NCBI RefSeq assembly: GCF_032884065.1
Contig: NC_088880.1
Location: 35,218,008-35,282,007 of the forward strand
Length of the DNA stretch: 64,000 nucleotides
From: Artemia franciscana
Lineage: Eukaryota; Arthropoda; Branchiopoda; Anostraca; Artemiidae
Reading direction: 5' to 3'
Both the position numbers and the translations under genes were made by a program. Shown in pieces: positions 36,780 to 52,179 of this stretch (positions are counted from its first letter, which is position 1; each line of letters opens with the position of its first letter). The notes beneath the pieces are model-generated. The model did not search any database. It was given only the letters and a program-made list of their open reading frames with translations, and was not told the origin of the DNA.

Positions 36780-38185
36780 CAAGGTTAAGCGGCAATAGAA
36801 GAAAGTCAAAAAGTATGGTAACCGTCAAATCCAGAAAGGTCAGTACCCATATGAGGGAGGCTTTCGTACCTGTTTGGTTCCAAAAGTAATGAAATATGCT
36901 AAGATGGACAAAATGTAATGAAAAAAAAATTCCGAAAGAAAAAAGAATTTAACAGAAAAACATATTTAAACACTTGTTTTTGAAAAACAAAATTTGAAAC
37001 ACTAGTCTTAAAAAAGAACAAAGAAGACTAAAATTTAAAAAGCAAAGAAAAATCAGGGTTTAAAATTATAGGAAATAACTAGTTAAAACTTAAAAACGGA
37101 AAAAGTCTTCTAATAAGAATAGAAATGATAAACATAACGAATGAATTAAAGAAATTCGAAGACTATGGTCTGCTTCAAATCCTAGAAGGGTCAGCGCTGT
37201 GAAACGGAAGCTTATCAGGTTCATTTGGTCCAAAAAATAACATTTTTTGCAAGGTTAAGCGGCAATAGAAGAAAGTCAAAAACTATGGTAACCGTCAAAT
37301 CCAGAAAGGTCAGTGCCCCTATGAGGGAGACTTATCGTACCTGTTTGGTTCCAAAAGTAATGAAATATGCTAAGATGAACAAAATGTAATGAAAAAAATT
37401 TCCGAAAGAAAAAAGAATTTAACAGAAAAAAATATTTAAACACTTGTTTTTGAAAAACAAAATTTGAAACACTAGTCTTAAGAAAAGAACAAAGAAGACT
37501 AAAATTTAAAAAGCAAAGAAAAATCAGGGTTTAAAATTATAGGAAATAACTAGTTAAAACTTAAAAACGGAAAAAGTCTTCTAATAAGAATAGAAATGAT
37601 AAACATAACGAATGAATTAAAGAAATTCATAGACTATGGTCTGCTTCAAATCCTAGAAGGGTCAGCACCGTGAAACGGAAGCTTATCAGGTTCATTTGGT
37701 CCAAAAAATAACATTTTTTGCAAGGTTAAGCGGCAATAGAAGAAAGTCAAAAACTATGGTAACCGTCAAATCCAGAAAGGTCAGTGCCCCTATGAGGGAG
37801 GCTTATCGTACCTGTTTGGTTCCAAAAGTAATGAAATATGCTAAGCTGAACAAAATGTAACGAAAAAAATTTCCGAAAGAAAAAAGAATTTAACAGAAAA
37901 ACATATTTAAACACTTGTTTTTGAAAAACAAAATTTGAAACACTAGTCTTAAAAAAAGAACAAAGAAGACTAAAATTTAAAAAGCAAAGAAAAATCAGGG
38001 TTTAAAATTATAGGAAATAACTAGTTAAAACTTAAAAACGGAAAAAGTCTTCTAATAAGAATAGAAATGATAAACATAACGAATGAATTAAAGAAATTCG
38101 AAGACTATGGTCTGCTTCAAATCCTAGAAGGGTCAGCGCCGTGAAACGGAAGCTTATCAGGTTCATTTGGTCCAAAAAATAACAT
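36780..38185. repeat. Tandem array of three 470-bp units
   Basis: AAGGTTAAGCGGCAATAGAA starts units at 36,781, 37,251 and 37,722 (periods 470 and 471). The units are nearly identical, differing by isolated substitutions and 1-base indels. They carry GGTAACCGTCAAATCCAGAA, TGAGGGAG and CACTTGTTTTTGAAAAACAA blocks. No reading frame is shared. Confidence 0.9.
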
Positions 38186-39379
38186 AACTGCTTACATGAA
38201 AAAAATACGTTTGGAACAAAACGAATGTAATAGCAAAAACAACATTTAACACCTAATTTTTGTAAAAAGAGAATTTTAAGTATCAATTTTGATAAAATAA
38301 ATAATCGAAAAGAGTAAAACTAATAAAACCAAAGAAATTAGTCTTAAAATTCTGAAATTACAAAAAAAGTAATTAAAAGATAACATATGGAAAAACTAAA
38401 TTTAAAAAAGCTGATAAATGATAGATTAAGAACAAAGAAGTATTAATTGAAGAAATTTTAACGGCAAGACAGACTCGAATCCAAGAAATTCAAACCTCCT
38501 TAAGATGGGCCCTCATGATACTCCTTCAGTTCAAAAGATAATTAAAAAAATATGCTAAGACGCACAAAAGTCTTACTTAGAAGGCTCAAATAGTTTAAAA
38601 GTTATTTATTAAGAAGGAAAAGCCGTAAAACAGAAATAGTTCTGAAGGAAAGTTGTCCTACCAAGCCAACTAATCTTACCCTTGTTAATAATACCCATAA
38701 GATTAAGCTTTTATTAAAGAAATTTGAAAAGCACAGCGGGCATCAAAACAACTGATTCCTGCGTACCATGTAGAAGATATTTTTGAAAAGAGGGAATGCT
38801 AGACCTCTATTGTGCTTAGCTTAGTTTTAAATTTGTGCCAAACATACAACCCTTTGAGGTAATGCACCGTGAGATTGCAGAAGAGAATTACTGTCTGCGA
38901 AAGGCAGTGTTATAACATTTCCTGAGCATTCGGTTGCAAGAATCCGAAGTAGAGAAATTGCCTTGATGACGGTAATATGAAACTTCAAATTGAATTCTTG
39001 TGACTGATTTATTTCGATATTCCCTTTTTGAACGAAAAGCTAGAGGCTGCGAAGTCAGGGTAACGATTGTCTGAAAACCTATTTTAAAAGGTGAAATAAT
39101 GGAGTGAAATAGCAATCTCTTTGCATCAAAACAAGGAAATTTACCAATGCGTCCTTATGCTCCTATTCCTTGTTGTCACCTATCCTTTCCCATATATATT
39201 CTCAATAAAATGTATAATAGGTACAACAAGTGGCGAGAAATCCTTGAAAAATGCCGTATAGGATCCCTAAAAAATTTATTTATCACAAATCAGTTAATCA
39301 TGAAGCATTGTTAATCACTGTTAAGCACAAGTTAATCACAAATTTATTACAAAGCAGTGAGTGAGCAACCCGCTGAAAA
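38186..39379. other. Unassigned AT-rich stretch
   Basis: No gene or clear repeat. A GTTAATCAC phrase repeats near 39,295-39,345. Confidence 0.4.
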
Positions 39380-39500
39380 TGCAATATGAACTATTATTAG
39401 TACTGTTAAAGTACTTTTAACAGTACTTTGGATAGGTGTTATTAGTACAAAAAAATAGGTGTTATTAAAGGATAGGTGTTATTAGTACATTATAGAGTAC
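39380..39500. repeat. Small repeats and a palindrome
   Basis: GTACTGTTAAA and TTTTAACAGTAC flank GTAC at about 39,399-39,425, a near-perfect palindrome. ATAGGTGTTATTA recurs three times just downstream. Confidence 0.7.
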
Positions 39501-39587
39501 TGTTAAAGGTGTGTATGAAAATGTAAAAAACAAGGTTGATATGCATTGATAGAAAAAAACAACTTGATTGAAATTTAAAAAAATCTA

Positions 39588-41770
39588 TTGGATCGTGTTT
39601 TCAGAAGCCAAACCTCTTTGATACATCATGTCGATTCACACCACTGTCCCCCAGTAAGACTGGCACTCTGAAACACTATGGTACCCCTCATCATTCCTAA
39701 CACATTTTTAGTTGTTTTTTTTTAATAAAGTGATATCCACTTCCACTTAACTTGCTTCTGACCCCTGCTTATAACGGCTCCACCTCCGATTCTGCTGGCT
39801 TCCACCCCGGTTCCACCGATTCAAATTCCAGTCCCACCGGCCCTGATTGCAATTCCGGCTCTAGTTCTGCCACTTCTACCCTCCAGATACCACAATTCCA
39901 AATTTCACCAACTTTTGGACATTACCTAAATCTTGCAAGTTATTATCAAATTCTAGGATTTTTCTAGCAAAATCACGTCTCTTGCAATCGAAATATTATC
40001 ATGAATTACCAAAATCCTGTGTGGCATTATCAAAATCTACTCTGTCATTGTCAAAATCGAAAATGATGACATCAAAATCATGTCTGCTATTACTAAGGTT
40101 TAGCTTAGTAATATGAAATTATGTCTTCTATAATCAACATTAACAAAATCTTGACAAGTATTACAAAACTCTCGTATGATATTATCGTGTAAAATTGTTA
40201 GCATTATCTTGTAAATAGTCTCAGCTATTATCAAGATTCCAAACGTTATCAAAACCTTAAAGTATTTTATCAATGTCTTGCATGATATTACCAAGTCTTG
40301 TTATATTTTACGAAATTTATTTATGCGTCATCAATGTCCTGTGAGATAGTTTTACAATCCTTTCGGTCATTACGTAAACCTTGTAAATTATTGCCAAAAT
40401 CTAGAATGGTACTAGTAAAATTGTTACGAATAAAATTGTGAAAATTGTGACTACTATAAATATATTATCAAGCATTATGGAAGTCCTGCGTGGTATTATC
40501 AAAATCTACTCTATTATTGTCAAATCTAAAATGGTGACATCAAAATCATTGTTGCTATTACTAAAATTTAACGTAGTAATATGAAATCATGTCTGCTATA
40601 ATCAAGACTATCAAAATCTCGCCAATTATTACCAAACTCTTATATTACACTATCGTGTAGAATTATTAACATCTAGTCAAATGTTATCAAAACCTTACAG
40701 AATTTTAACAATATCTTGCATGATATTACCAAGTCTTGTTAAATTTTACGAGATCGTGTCTTGCGTTATGAAAGTCTTGTGAGATATTATGAGAATCTTT
40801 TCAGTCATTACTTAAACCTCCAGATTTTGTAATACTTAAAATGATCTGGTAATATCATGCGAGACTTTAATAGTACCATGTAAGGTTCTGATAATATTTT
40901 ATAAGGATTTTGATAATCTTTATAGTAGCAGACACAGTTTCGATAGCGCTATGTTACTTTTCGTTAATAGGCATCATGATTGTGATAGTATCATATTAGA
41001 TTTGGGTAAAGCAGTCAAGTTTTGATTGTTTCTGAAGATACTTCGTCAATAATTATTGAGATTACGATAATACTATGTAGGATTTTGCTAATAACTTGAA
41101 TGATTTTGATAAAACTGTGTGTGGTTTTGATATTTCCAAAGAGGATTCTCATTATATCAGTCGAGATTTTTATAGTTTAGTGCGAGTTATTTCATAATAT
41201 AAGACAAGATTTGGATAATATTCATCATAGCATACATGATTTCATATTAATACGTTAAGTTTTGGTGATAGCAGACGTGATTTTGATGTCACCATTTTAG
41301 ATTTTGACCATAAGAGACTCGATTTTGATAATACCACACAGGATTTTGGTAATGCATGATAATATTTTGAGAGTAACAGATATGATTTTTCTAGAACCAT
41401 TCTAGTTTTTGATAAAAACATGTAAGATTTAGGAAATTTCGAAAATTGGTGGAATAAGAACTATGGATTCCGAAGGAGGGGGCAGAGGTGTCGGAACTCA
41501 AGGGAGAATAGGAGTCAGTACCGTTGGGACTGGAATCGGTGGAACTGGGATGGGAGTCAGCAGAATCAGAGGTGAAACCGTTGTAAGCGGGGTCAGATAA
41601 GAAGGAAGTAGTATTGGATAACTTTTCATTAAAAATATAACTAATAATTTCTTAGGAATAATGGGGGTGCGATAGTATTCCAAAGGGTCAATCATAGTGT
41701 TGGATAATAGCGTGGATTGACATAATACATCACGGAGGGTTGGCTTGTGAAAACATCATCCAATGACTTG
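39588..41770. mobile_element. Large foldback element with strand-switching core array
   Basis: The left arm (about 39,588-39,895) and the reverse complement of 41,465-41,765 match over about 300 bp. Outer blocks are TGTTTTCA.AAGCCAA.CCT, then CCATTATTCCTAA-like, then a C/T-rich minisatellite (CTTCTGACCCC, TCTGCTGG, GGTTCCACCGATTC). Between them lies a degenerate ATTATCAAAATCTTG array, in sense orientation at about 39,900-40,830 and antisense at about 40,835-41,430. The layout resembles FB/Galileo-type foldback transposons with internally repetitive arms. No transposase is seen, and the right arm continues into more tandem units. Confidence 0.65.
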
Positions 41771-42430
41771 ATACTTAATTTTTGAAAAGAAAATATTCGG
41801 AAAAAGTCTTAGGAATGAAGAAGGGTGCCAGAGGATGCCAGAATGCCAGTCATAGTGTGGCACGGTAGGGTGAATTGACATGTGGTGTTTCGTAATGGAT
41901 GGCTTACAAAACATGAACCATCGGATTTAGATCACATTTTTTTTAAATATGGAGACAGTGTCTGAGGAATAATAAGGGAGGTATAATGTGCCACAGTGCC
42001 ATTCAAAGTGTAGCACGGTGGCTTGAATTGAGATGGTGTATCTCAATTCAAAGTGTCAAAGTGTAGCACGGTGGCTTAAATTGAGATGGGTTGCGAAAAC
42101 ATGAGCCAATAAATTTCAAGCTTGATTTTTAACAAGGAAATGTCTGGAAAATGTCTTAGGAAGGATAAGGGGTGCTAGAGGACTCCAGATGAATGGTAAG
42201 AGTGTGATCGGGTGGTGAGAATTGACAGTTTGTTTCATGGAGTTTTGGTTTGTAAGAATATGAACCAACTAATTTAATCTATGATAATTAACAAGAATAT
42301 TTCTAAAAACGGCTTAGGAATGAAGAAGGTGTGCTAAAGGTGCCAAAGGATGTCATAGGGCCGGTAAATTGTGCCATACTGGCTTGAATTGCCAAGAGTC
42401 GTATTTGCGATAATAGCTGACAGATGGTGT
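41771..42430. repeat. Tandem array, units of about 155-180 bp, extending the right foldback arm
   Basis: TCTTAGGAATGAAGAAGG-like heads at about 41,808, 41,965, 42,155 and 42,318, each followed by GTGCCA/GTGCTA, CATAGTGT, GTGGCTTGAATTGA and ACATGAACCA blocks. They are the same unit as the outer part of the 41.5-41.77 kb arm. Confidence 0.65.
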
Positions 42431-43930
42431 CATGCGTCAGCCATTGAGCGTCAGAGGCTGGTTTTGCCATGGACCATTTCACTCTAGCAATGAAAAGAAA
42501 AGTTTTCGCTGTTCAAATAAAAACAATGGTCAAAAACAGTTTATAAATCTATTTTATAAGAGAAAAAGGGATGAAAAATCCTTGGGTGACAGTATAGCCC
42601 ATAGAGGGTTTTATCGATGGAAGAAAAATTGTGCCACGCTTGCCTCAATTGCTAGGAGTCATCAGAACAAACACTAACGGGGATTATCTTATTAAGTTTA
42701 AAAGATCGATTCTAGTGTAACCAAATATTTTTGAATGAAAATGCACGAAAAATGCTATATTTGCGAATATTACCTGCAAGAGGGTGCCATCAGTCGGCCA
42801 TTCACTGTCAAAGACTGTGAATTACCATGGAACATTGCAATCTAACAATTAAGTAGCAAGTTCTCCCTGTTCAAGTAAAAACAATGGACTTTTTTTCAGT
42901 TTTTAAAGTTATGAGAAAAAGGTTAAAAACCCTTAGGTGCGGTAATATTCTCCTCAGAGGGTGTCATCATGCTGGTAGATTGGGTCATGCTGGCCTCAAT
43001 TGCCAGAAATTATCAGAAGTAACACTAATGGGGGTTTTTCATTAAGTTTAAACAGTTGACTCAAGTGTAAACGAATATTTTTGCATGAAAATGCACGAAA
43101 AATACTACATGTGTGATAATACCTGCAAGACGGTGCCGTAAGTCAGCAATTCGCTGCCAGAGGCTGGGATTTGCCATGGGATGTTGCAATCTAATAATGA
43201 AAGGGCAAGTTCCTGCTGTTCAAGTAAAAACAATGGTCATTACTTATTTTGCAAAGTTATTTTTGAGAGAAAAAGGTGAGAAAACCCTTAGGTATGATAC
43301 TTCCCCCCCCTCCACAGGATGCCATCGTGCTGGTAGAGTGTGCCATGCTGGCCTTAATCGCTAGGGGTCACCAGAAGAAGCGCTAATGGGGTTTTTTAAT
43401 TAAGTTTAAACGATCGACTCTAGTGTAAACGAATATTTTTGCAGTAAAATGCCTGTAAAATACAATATAATGCTTGCTAGAGGGGGCCGTGTGAATTACA
43501 AGTTTCCGCTGTTCAAATAAAAACAATAGTCATTTTCTAGTTTATAAATTTATTTTTCAGAGGAAAAGGTTGAAAAACCCGTAGGTGTGATAATGTACCC
43601 AGAGATAGTATCATTAGGATTGGTACATTTTCCCACACTTGTTCAAATAAAAACAATCGTTATTTTTTAGTTTAAAATTTTGTTTTTGAGAGAAAAAAGT
43701 GTGACAATGTGCCCCAAGAGGTTGTCATCGGGGGTCGTACGTTTTGCCTTGCGGGTCTCAATCCCTAGGGGTCATACGAGAAAACACTAATAGGGATGTT
43801 TTCACAAGTTTAGACGATCTATTCTAGCATAAACGAATACTTTTTTGGGAAAATGCCCAAAAAACCCCTATGTGCTATAATGCTTGCTATAGGGTGCCGT
43901 GTATTAGCCATTCAGTGTCACATCGAATAA
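42431..43930. repeat. Tandem array, units of about 350 bp, shortening to the right
   Basis: GTTCAA(A/G)TAAAAACAATGG occurs at 42,511, 42,869, 43,218, 43,511 and 43,641. Other shared blocks are TGCCATGGGA/ACCATGGAAC, GAGAAAAAGG, GTGCCATGCTGGCCT and ACTCTAGTGTAAACGAATAT. Open frames inside are incidental. Confidence 0.75.
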
Positions 43931-44484
43931 GACAATTGCACTTCTCAGACCCTTTAAAGATCTTTTAAAAGATTCAAAAATTATTTATTTAACAAAAATC
44001 TTCACTTTTTAATAAACGCCAAGAAAGACGTAGATGTTTGCTCATCAAAGAAAATATGCAATCAACGTTTCAAACTGCGGTCTTGTTCGTTCAAGATTGC
44101 CTATAATATATATGCTAAATTTAGTGTAGTGAAGAGGAAAACAAAATTCTTGTGATCATGTATGAAGGTGTATTATAGACATAATGATTCTCTCGCTTTT
44201 TTCATCGCTGATATCACATTTAAAATCCAATTGAGTAAAGGACTTTACTAAAAAAGCGCTAAGAACAACTCACAATATTATGTGATAACACGCTCAAAAG
44301 AATTGCTTAAAATGCATATGCATGCCAAATGTATGCAATTTCAAGTAATCGATTTTCCCCTCTGCGTGTTGGTTGGGACATGCCATTCATATAATTATTC
44401 CAGTATGCACGAACAAGGGATTCTACTTTCTTGCAATAGGTTATCATGTATAAACTATTCTCCAAATCAAAATGTCAGAAAGAC
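43931..44484. other. Unassigned stretch
   Basis: No coding signal; the 79-codon plus frame at 44,282-44,521 has no recognisable features. Confidence 0.4.
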
Positions 44485-44550
44485 TTTCGTAGTCCAACTG
44501 GTTAGCGGTCCATTCCATTGAGAGAGAATCCCTTTTGAATTCTAATGTGG
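44485..44550 (+). pseudogene. tRNA-like relic (SINE head or tRNA pseudogene)
   Basis: TAGTCCAACTGGTTAGCGG resembles a Pol III A box with D-arm. About 43 nt downstream, CCTTTTGAATTCTA resembles an eroded B box. Stems are not well conserved. Confidence 0.3.
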
Positions 44551-44689
44551 ACAAAACATCTTTGGAATATAGAGGTTCTCTGAAAAAAACGTCTCGAAAG
44601 AACATGAAATTTCAAGAAGAAAAATAAACGCATAAATAAAGGAAAACGTAATCGATGAAAGTATAATGTAACATTCCACGTGTACATGG

Positions 44690-45220
44690 TTATTACGTAA
44701 CACCCACGTGATGCCCCCCCCCCTCAGTTACGACCGGGTATTCTGTTCTTGACTAGCGGACTCTAACAAGTCCCATTACGTAACAGCCAAGAGTAGACAA
44801 AACTAATTATGTAACAAGTGCCTGATGGGTTGGATTTCCTGCTAAGTCCCCTCCGTGGAATTGAATGCTAGGGTCTCGGTAGGTTTTGTTGCTAAGGTCC
44901 CAGTGAAATTGGATGCTAGGGTCTTCAGTGAAAATGGATGCCCGGTACCCCTGGTGATACGGTTACGTTATGGGTGTTCCATGGAAAAGGTTACTAGGGT
45001 CGTGTTGGAAATGTTCGGGGGCCCGTTAGGATTAGATGCTAGGGTCCCCAATGGAATTGGTTTTAAAGCCCCCTTGGAGTTGCTTGCTTAGAGGTCCCCA
45101 TTTGAATCGAATGCTAGGGGGTCTGCTGCAATCCCTCACTAGGGTCTGGAGTTTTATAAACTATTAGGTAACTGGCATACATAACATGCAAAAGTAAACA
45201 TTCCCTATGACGTAACAGAC
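44690..45220. repeat. Minisatellite flanked by TTACGTAAC-rich sequence; left member of an inverted pair
   Basis: Degenerate 30-36-mers around GATGCTAGGGTCCC run from about 44,850 to 45,150. The flanks (TTGACTAGCGGACTCTAACA at about 44,750 and ACATAACATGCAAAAGTAAA at about 45,180) match, inverted, 50.38-50.51 kb. A 78-codon frame over the minisatellite is an artefact of the repeat. Confidence 0.6.
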
Positions 45221-45261
45221 ACCTACTTTTTGCCCTGAGGGAATCGTTGTTCCACTTAAAT

Positions 45262-45307
45262 CATATATATATATATATATGTATATATATGTATATTTAT
45301 ATATATA
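45262..45307. repeat. (TA)n microsatellite, short
   Basis: 46 bp of TA with GTA interruptions. Confidence 0.9.
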
Positions 45308-45354
45308 AAAATAAGTTGTCTGTGTGTCTGTGTGTCGAGTGACGTCATGTTTGT

Positions 45355-45790
45355 CGACTGACGAAATTACGGACCGGGACATCGGGACACAAATGACGAC
45401 CGGGACACCGGGACATAGGGAATATAAAGGACGACCGGGACACTCAAAGAGAAAGCGACTGGGACACAAGGAATGTTCGATTAGCAATCACCATCAACAA
45501 AGCACCGGGACACAAATGACGACCGGGACACAGGGAATATAAATGACGACCAGGACACTCAAAGAGAAACTACAGACCGGGACACCGGAAAACAAATGAC
45601 GACCGGGACAAAAATGACGACCGGGACACCGGGACACAGGGATTATAAATGACGACCGCGACACTCAAAGAGAAATTACAAATTGGGACACCGGGACACA
45701 AATGACGACCGGGACACAGGTAAACAACTACAACGGGGACAGCGGGGGGCATAGGGGGATATATAAATGACGACGGAGACACAGGGAATG
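45355..45790 (+). repeat. Minisatellite (CGGGACACAAATGACGAC-like)n
   Basis: Interlocked copies of ACCGGGACAC, AAATGACGACCGGGACAC, AGGGAATATAAATGACG and CACTCAAAGAGAAA. It directly precedes a Helitron helicase remnant and contains a 33-bp duplicate of that remnant at 45,470-45,502. A few CGGGACAC-like words reappear at 46,185-46,215 beyond the (TA)n tract. Confidence 0.85.
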
Positions 45791-45792
45791 TT

Positions 45793-49154
<3,362 letters not shown>

Positions 49155-49217
49155 AACTAGGTCGACACTAGGTCACTAGGACACTAGGACACTAGGTCAC
49201 TAGGACAACTAGGTCAC
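49155..49217. repeat. Minisatellite (CACTAGGA/T)n
   Basis: Six to seven copies of a 9-10-mer CACTAGGAC/CACTAGGT. Confidence 0.85.
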
Positions 49218-50339
49218 ATCGTGTAACAAATAATAATAGCAGAAAACACTAAAAAACATGCATTCGTTCAGAAGGCAAATACAATATTAAACATATCTTA
49301 TTGTAGTGGCTTGAGGTATTGGATCAATGGTTCTCAGCCCTGCTTAATTTCATGCCATATTTTATCGAGATTGCCACATTTTTAAAAAGTTCTTTTTTCA
49401 TAATTATGTGAACATTTTCTTGCACTTTGAGCATTTACTGCAAGCTCAAAACAAATACACATTTGGAATAAGACGCTGATCCTTTGATTTAATGTTATCA
49501 ATACTTAGGTTCTTATGATTTCGTCATTGATATGGATCACTATTAACTCACCATTCATTACTACGAAGAATCCAATATTAATTCTCAAACAAAGGCAAAT
49601 AGAAAAAAATAACGCTTTTGCAAAACTAGAGAAAGGACATTTCATTACAAATTAGAACCCATTTTGCCCTTTTTAAGAGCCAAAACTAATTGACTAGCAG
49701 AAAACCATGGTCCAACACGCAATTTTCCATATATTTCCCCTCTGTAATTTCTTTCTTTTTGTTTCCTAATTACTACCTTATAGTCCCCAATTACCGGGGG
49801 TCCAAGCTCCCCCACCCCCAAGGCGTCCATGGGAAAGGAGCAGCCCCCCTTTATATACAGAATAGTATGTATAATGGTTTTGATGTAAAAAACAATTTGT
49901 TAAATACGAAAGTCACAATGAATTTTAACAATAGAGAACATATTGAATTTTATGATATATCTAATGGCTATTGTTTTTCACTTAATAAGAATGCTGTAGG
50001 CTAGAGGGTATAATAAACCAGAGTAACGTCATCGTCCCCTTTTTGTAATATAAGAATTTTGAATTTGTCAGAAAAAACTTTATTTGAGAACTAAAATGAA
50101 TTCATATTCTGAATCAGAGAAAGAAAAGGGCATTCAAATGAGCTAATAGTCAAGAAGATATGGTTTAGTCCCAAAAAATAGTTTCTGACCCCTTATAAAA
50201 ATAGTCCCTCTGCTCTAAGATAATTGTGCTTGTGCTCCAACTTGTGAGTAGTATCTCCAAAGGCACTTTAACAACATCCATATCAACTACTTTTTTCTTC
50301 CTTTAATGACTTATGACGACGAAGAAGGTTAAGGGCGAT
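49218..50339. other. Unassigned stretch
   Basis: Contains a foldback-tail-like GAGCAGCCCCCCTTTATATA at about 49,838 and the second copy of the 48.2-kb block. The 104-codon plus frame at 49,690-50,004 overlaps both and is judged non-genic. Confidence 0.4.
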
Positions 50340-50890
50340 ACATAGGTGCATTCTATGTCATAGGGAATATTTTCTTCAAGACGCAGGTGTATGTTACGTA
50401 ATAGGGGATGTTTACTTATGGATGTTATGTACCATGTTTTGGTTCTTACATCATAGTTTCTTTTGATTTTTGTGTATTAGGACGTGCTAGAGTCCACTAG
50501 TCAAGCGGGGGAGTTTTATTAAGAATTTTTTTTCTTTAAGTTGTTTTTCAGGATGTGACAAGGTATTTCAAGATATTTTTCAAGAGATTTTTCTTCAAAA
50601 AATTTCAAGACATGTTTTTCAAGAAGTTTTTCAAGACGTTTCAAGACATTTCAAGACATTTTTAAGAGTCTTTCTTCAAGACGTTTAAAGACATTTCAAG
50701 ACGTTTTTCACGATGTTTCGTAATTTCTTTTTGTTCTTATGTAATAGGGAATGTTTACTTATGCTAAGAATGACGCATTCACACGTTACTTGTATCTTCA
50801 GCGCCCGTGAGGAATCCCCGCTTGTTGCTGAGGAGAACACACACTTGGTATCTTGCGTAACGAAAGTCCATATGTGGGTTGTTACATGAT
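50340..50890. repeat. Minisatellite (TTTCAAGACRTT)n and right member of an inverted pair
   Basis: About a dozen degenerate 12-18-mers of TTTCAAGACATT run from 50,540 to 50,720. The flanks (GCAGGTGTATGTTACGTAAT, CTAGAGTCCACTAGTCAAGC) are the inverted counterparts of 44.7-45.2 kb. Confidence 0.65.
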
Positions 50891-51419
50891 ACTTTAAGAG
50901 ATTTCATTTTCTTTCAAGACGTTTTTTTTCCAAAGGAACCTCTCTAATGTAAAGTTAATTTCTGTCCGCATGAGAATTCAAAAAGGATTTCCCCTCATTG
51001 GAATGAAGCCTTGACCATTGGGACCATCGAAATATTCATATTATTTTGATTCAGTAAATATTTTCTATGTAATAACCTATTTCGCCTAAGGAGAATCCCC
51101 CTCCCCGCATACCAGAATGATTAGATGAACTGCGTGTTCCCATATCGCTGTGATAACTGACATGCTGGGTGGAAAATTGATTACTAAAAATTGCAAGTTT
51201 CGACAGGGTCTGATTTTCACTGTCTAGGTTGATTATTGACTCGCTCACGTACTCGGTGTCACATATCATACAACCGCGTCTGCGTTTGCTCTTCATATTT
51301 ACTTTTGACGCGCTGTCGCTGCTCCTCTAATTGCGTGTGTGCTTGCGTATTACAGACCAAGTGTGTGTATGTGTATTTGGACGACTCTAAATCAATTGAC
51401 TTTCTAAGAATTTTCAAAC
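50891..51419. other. Unassigned stretch
   Basis: No coding signal; GTGTGTGTATGTGTA near 51,360 is low complexity. Confidence 0.4.
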
Positions 51420-52040
51420 AATAGCATTTTGGTCTTCTTCTGGCTGAAATTGTTGATTTGCGCCACAAAATGGCTGAAAACACCACTTTGCTGTGGGACA
51501 TTCCTTTTGGCTAAAATAAATGTATATGCTAGCCGTTTATTCTGTAGGACTACCTGCACTATTTAAAAACAAATGCGCTTAAAATACATCATTACTGCCT
51601 CGGAAACTCGAGGATTAATATTCGTATAAATTTTCGAGGATTCGAAATCATTCAACTATCTCAGAATTTTAACAAAATAGCATTTTAGCCTTCTTTTGAC
51701 TAGAATGGTTGTTTAGCACAAGAAAATGGCTGAAAACAGCACTGTACTTTGGGACAATCTTTATGACTAAAATTAATGTCTATGTCAGGCATTTATTTTT
51801 TAGGACTACCTGCACCTTTTAAAAACGAATATATCATCGTACGGCATTGCTGCCTCTGAAACTTGACGAGCAATATTCTGTAGGTTTTCATAATTTTCAT
51901 GCAATAGCTTCTTAGCATTTTTTGAATTTAAATTGCTGTTTTGCACCACAAAATGGTTGAAAATGCCATATTTCTGTCGGACAGTCTTTTTGGATAAAAT
52001 GAATGTATATATTAATCGTTATTTTCTAGGACTACCCACA
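51420..52040 (+). repeat. Tandem repeat, about 240-bp units, left block
   Basis: Three units marked by AAAATGGCTGAAAACACCAC-like blocks (51,468, 51,726, 51,953), AATAGCATTTTGG, AAAATAAATGTATATG and AGGACTACCTGCAC. The same unit recurs at 55.48-56.42 kb in the same orientation. Confidence 0.75.
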
Positions 52041-52179
52041 CAGAACTAAGAGCTCATATGGCACTTGTGACGAGATAGGAAGAGCCAAGAGCTCATATGG
52101 TATGAGCTCTAGCAAAATTCTAAGAATCAATTGACTGTTTTAAAAGGAAATTCAGAGGCTTAATGCCGGTCGGGATTTA

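Noticed and set aside
36780-38185. CRISPR-like regular repeat pattern (also 58.9-63.3 kb)
   Set aside because: Units are long (314-470 bp) head-to-tail tandem repeats without short repeat/unique spacer alternation, in an animal genome.
39752-39967. Ser/Thr/Pro-rich 71-codon frame resembling a mucin-like peptide
   Set aside because: It covers a C/T-rich minisatellite in a foldback arm, and its inverted partner at 41.5 kb is not open in the equivalent frame.
44855-45091. 78-codon plus frame (MELNARVSVGF...)
   Set aside because: Direct translation of a degenerate 30-36-bp minisatellite.
49690-50004. 104-codon plus frame
   Set aside because: Runs across a foldback-tail relic and a duplicated repeat block whose other copy (48.2 kb) is not open.
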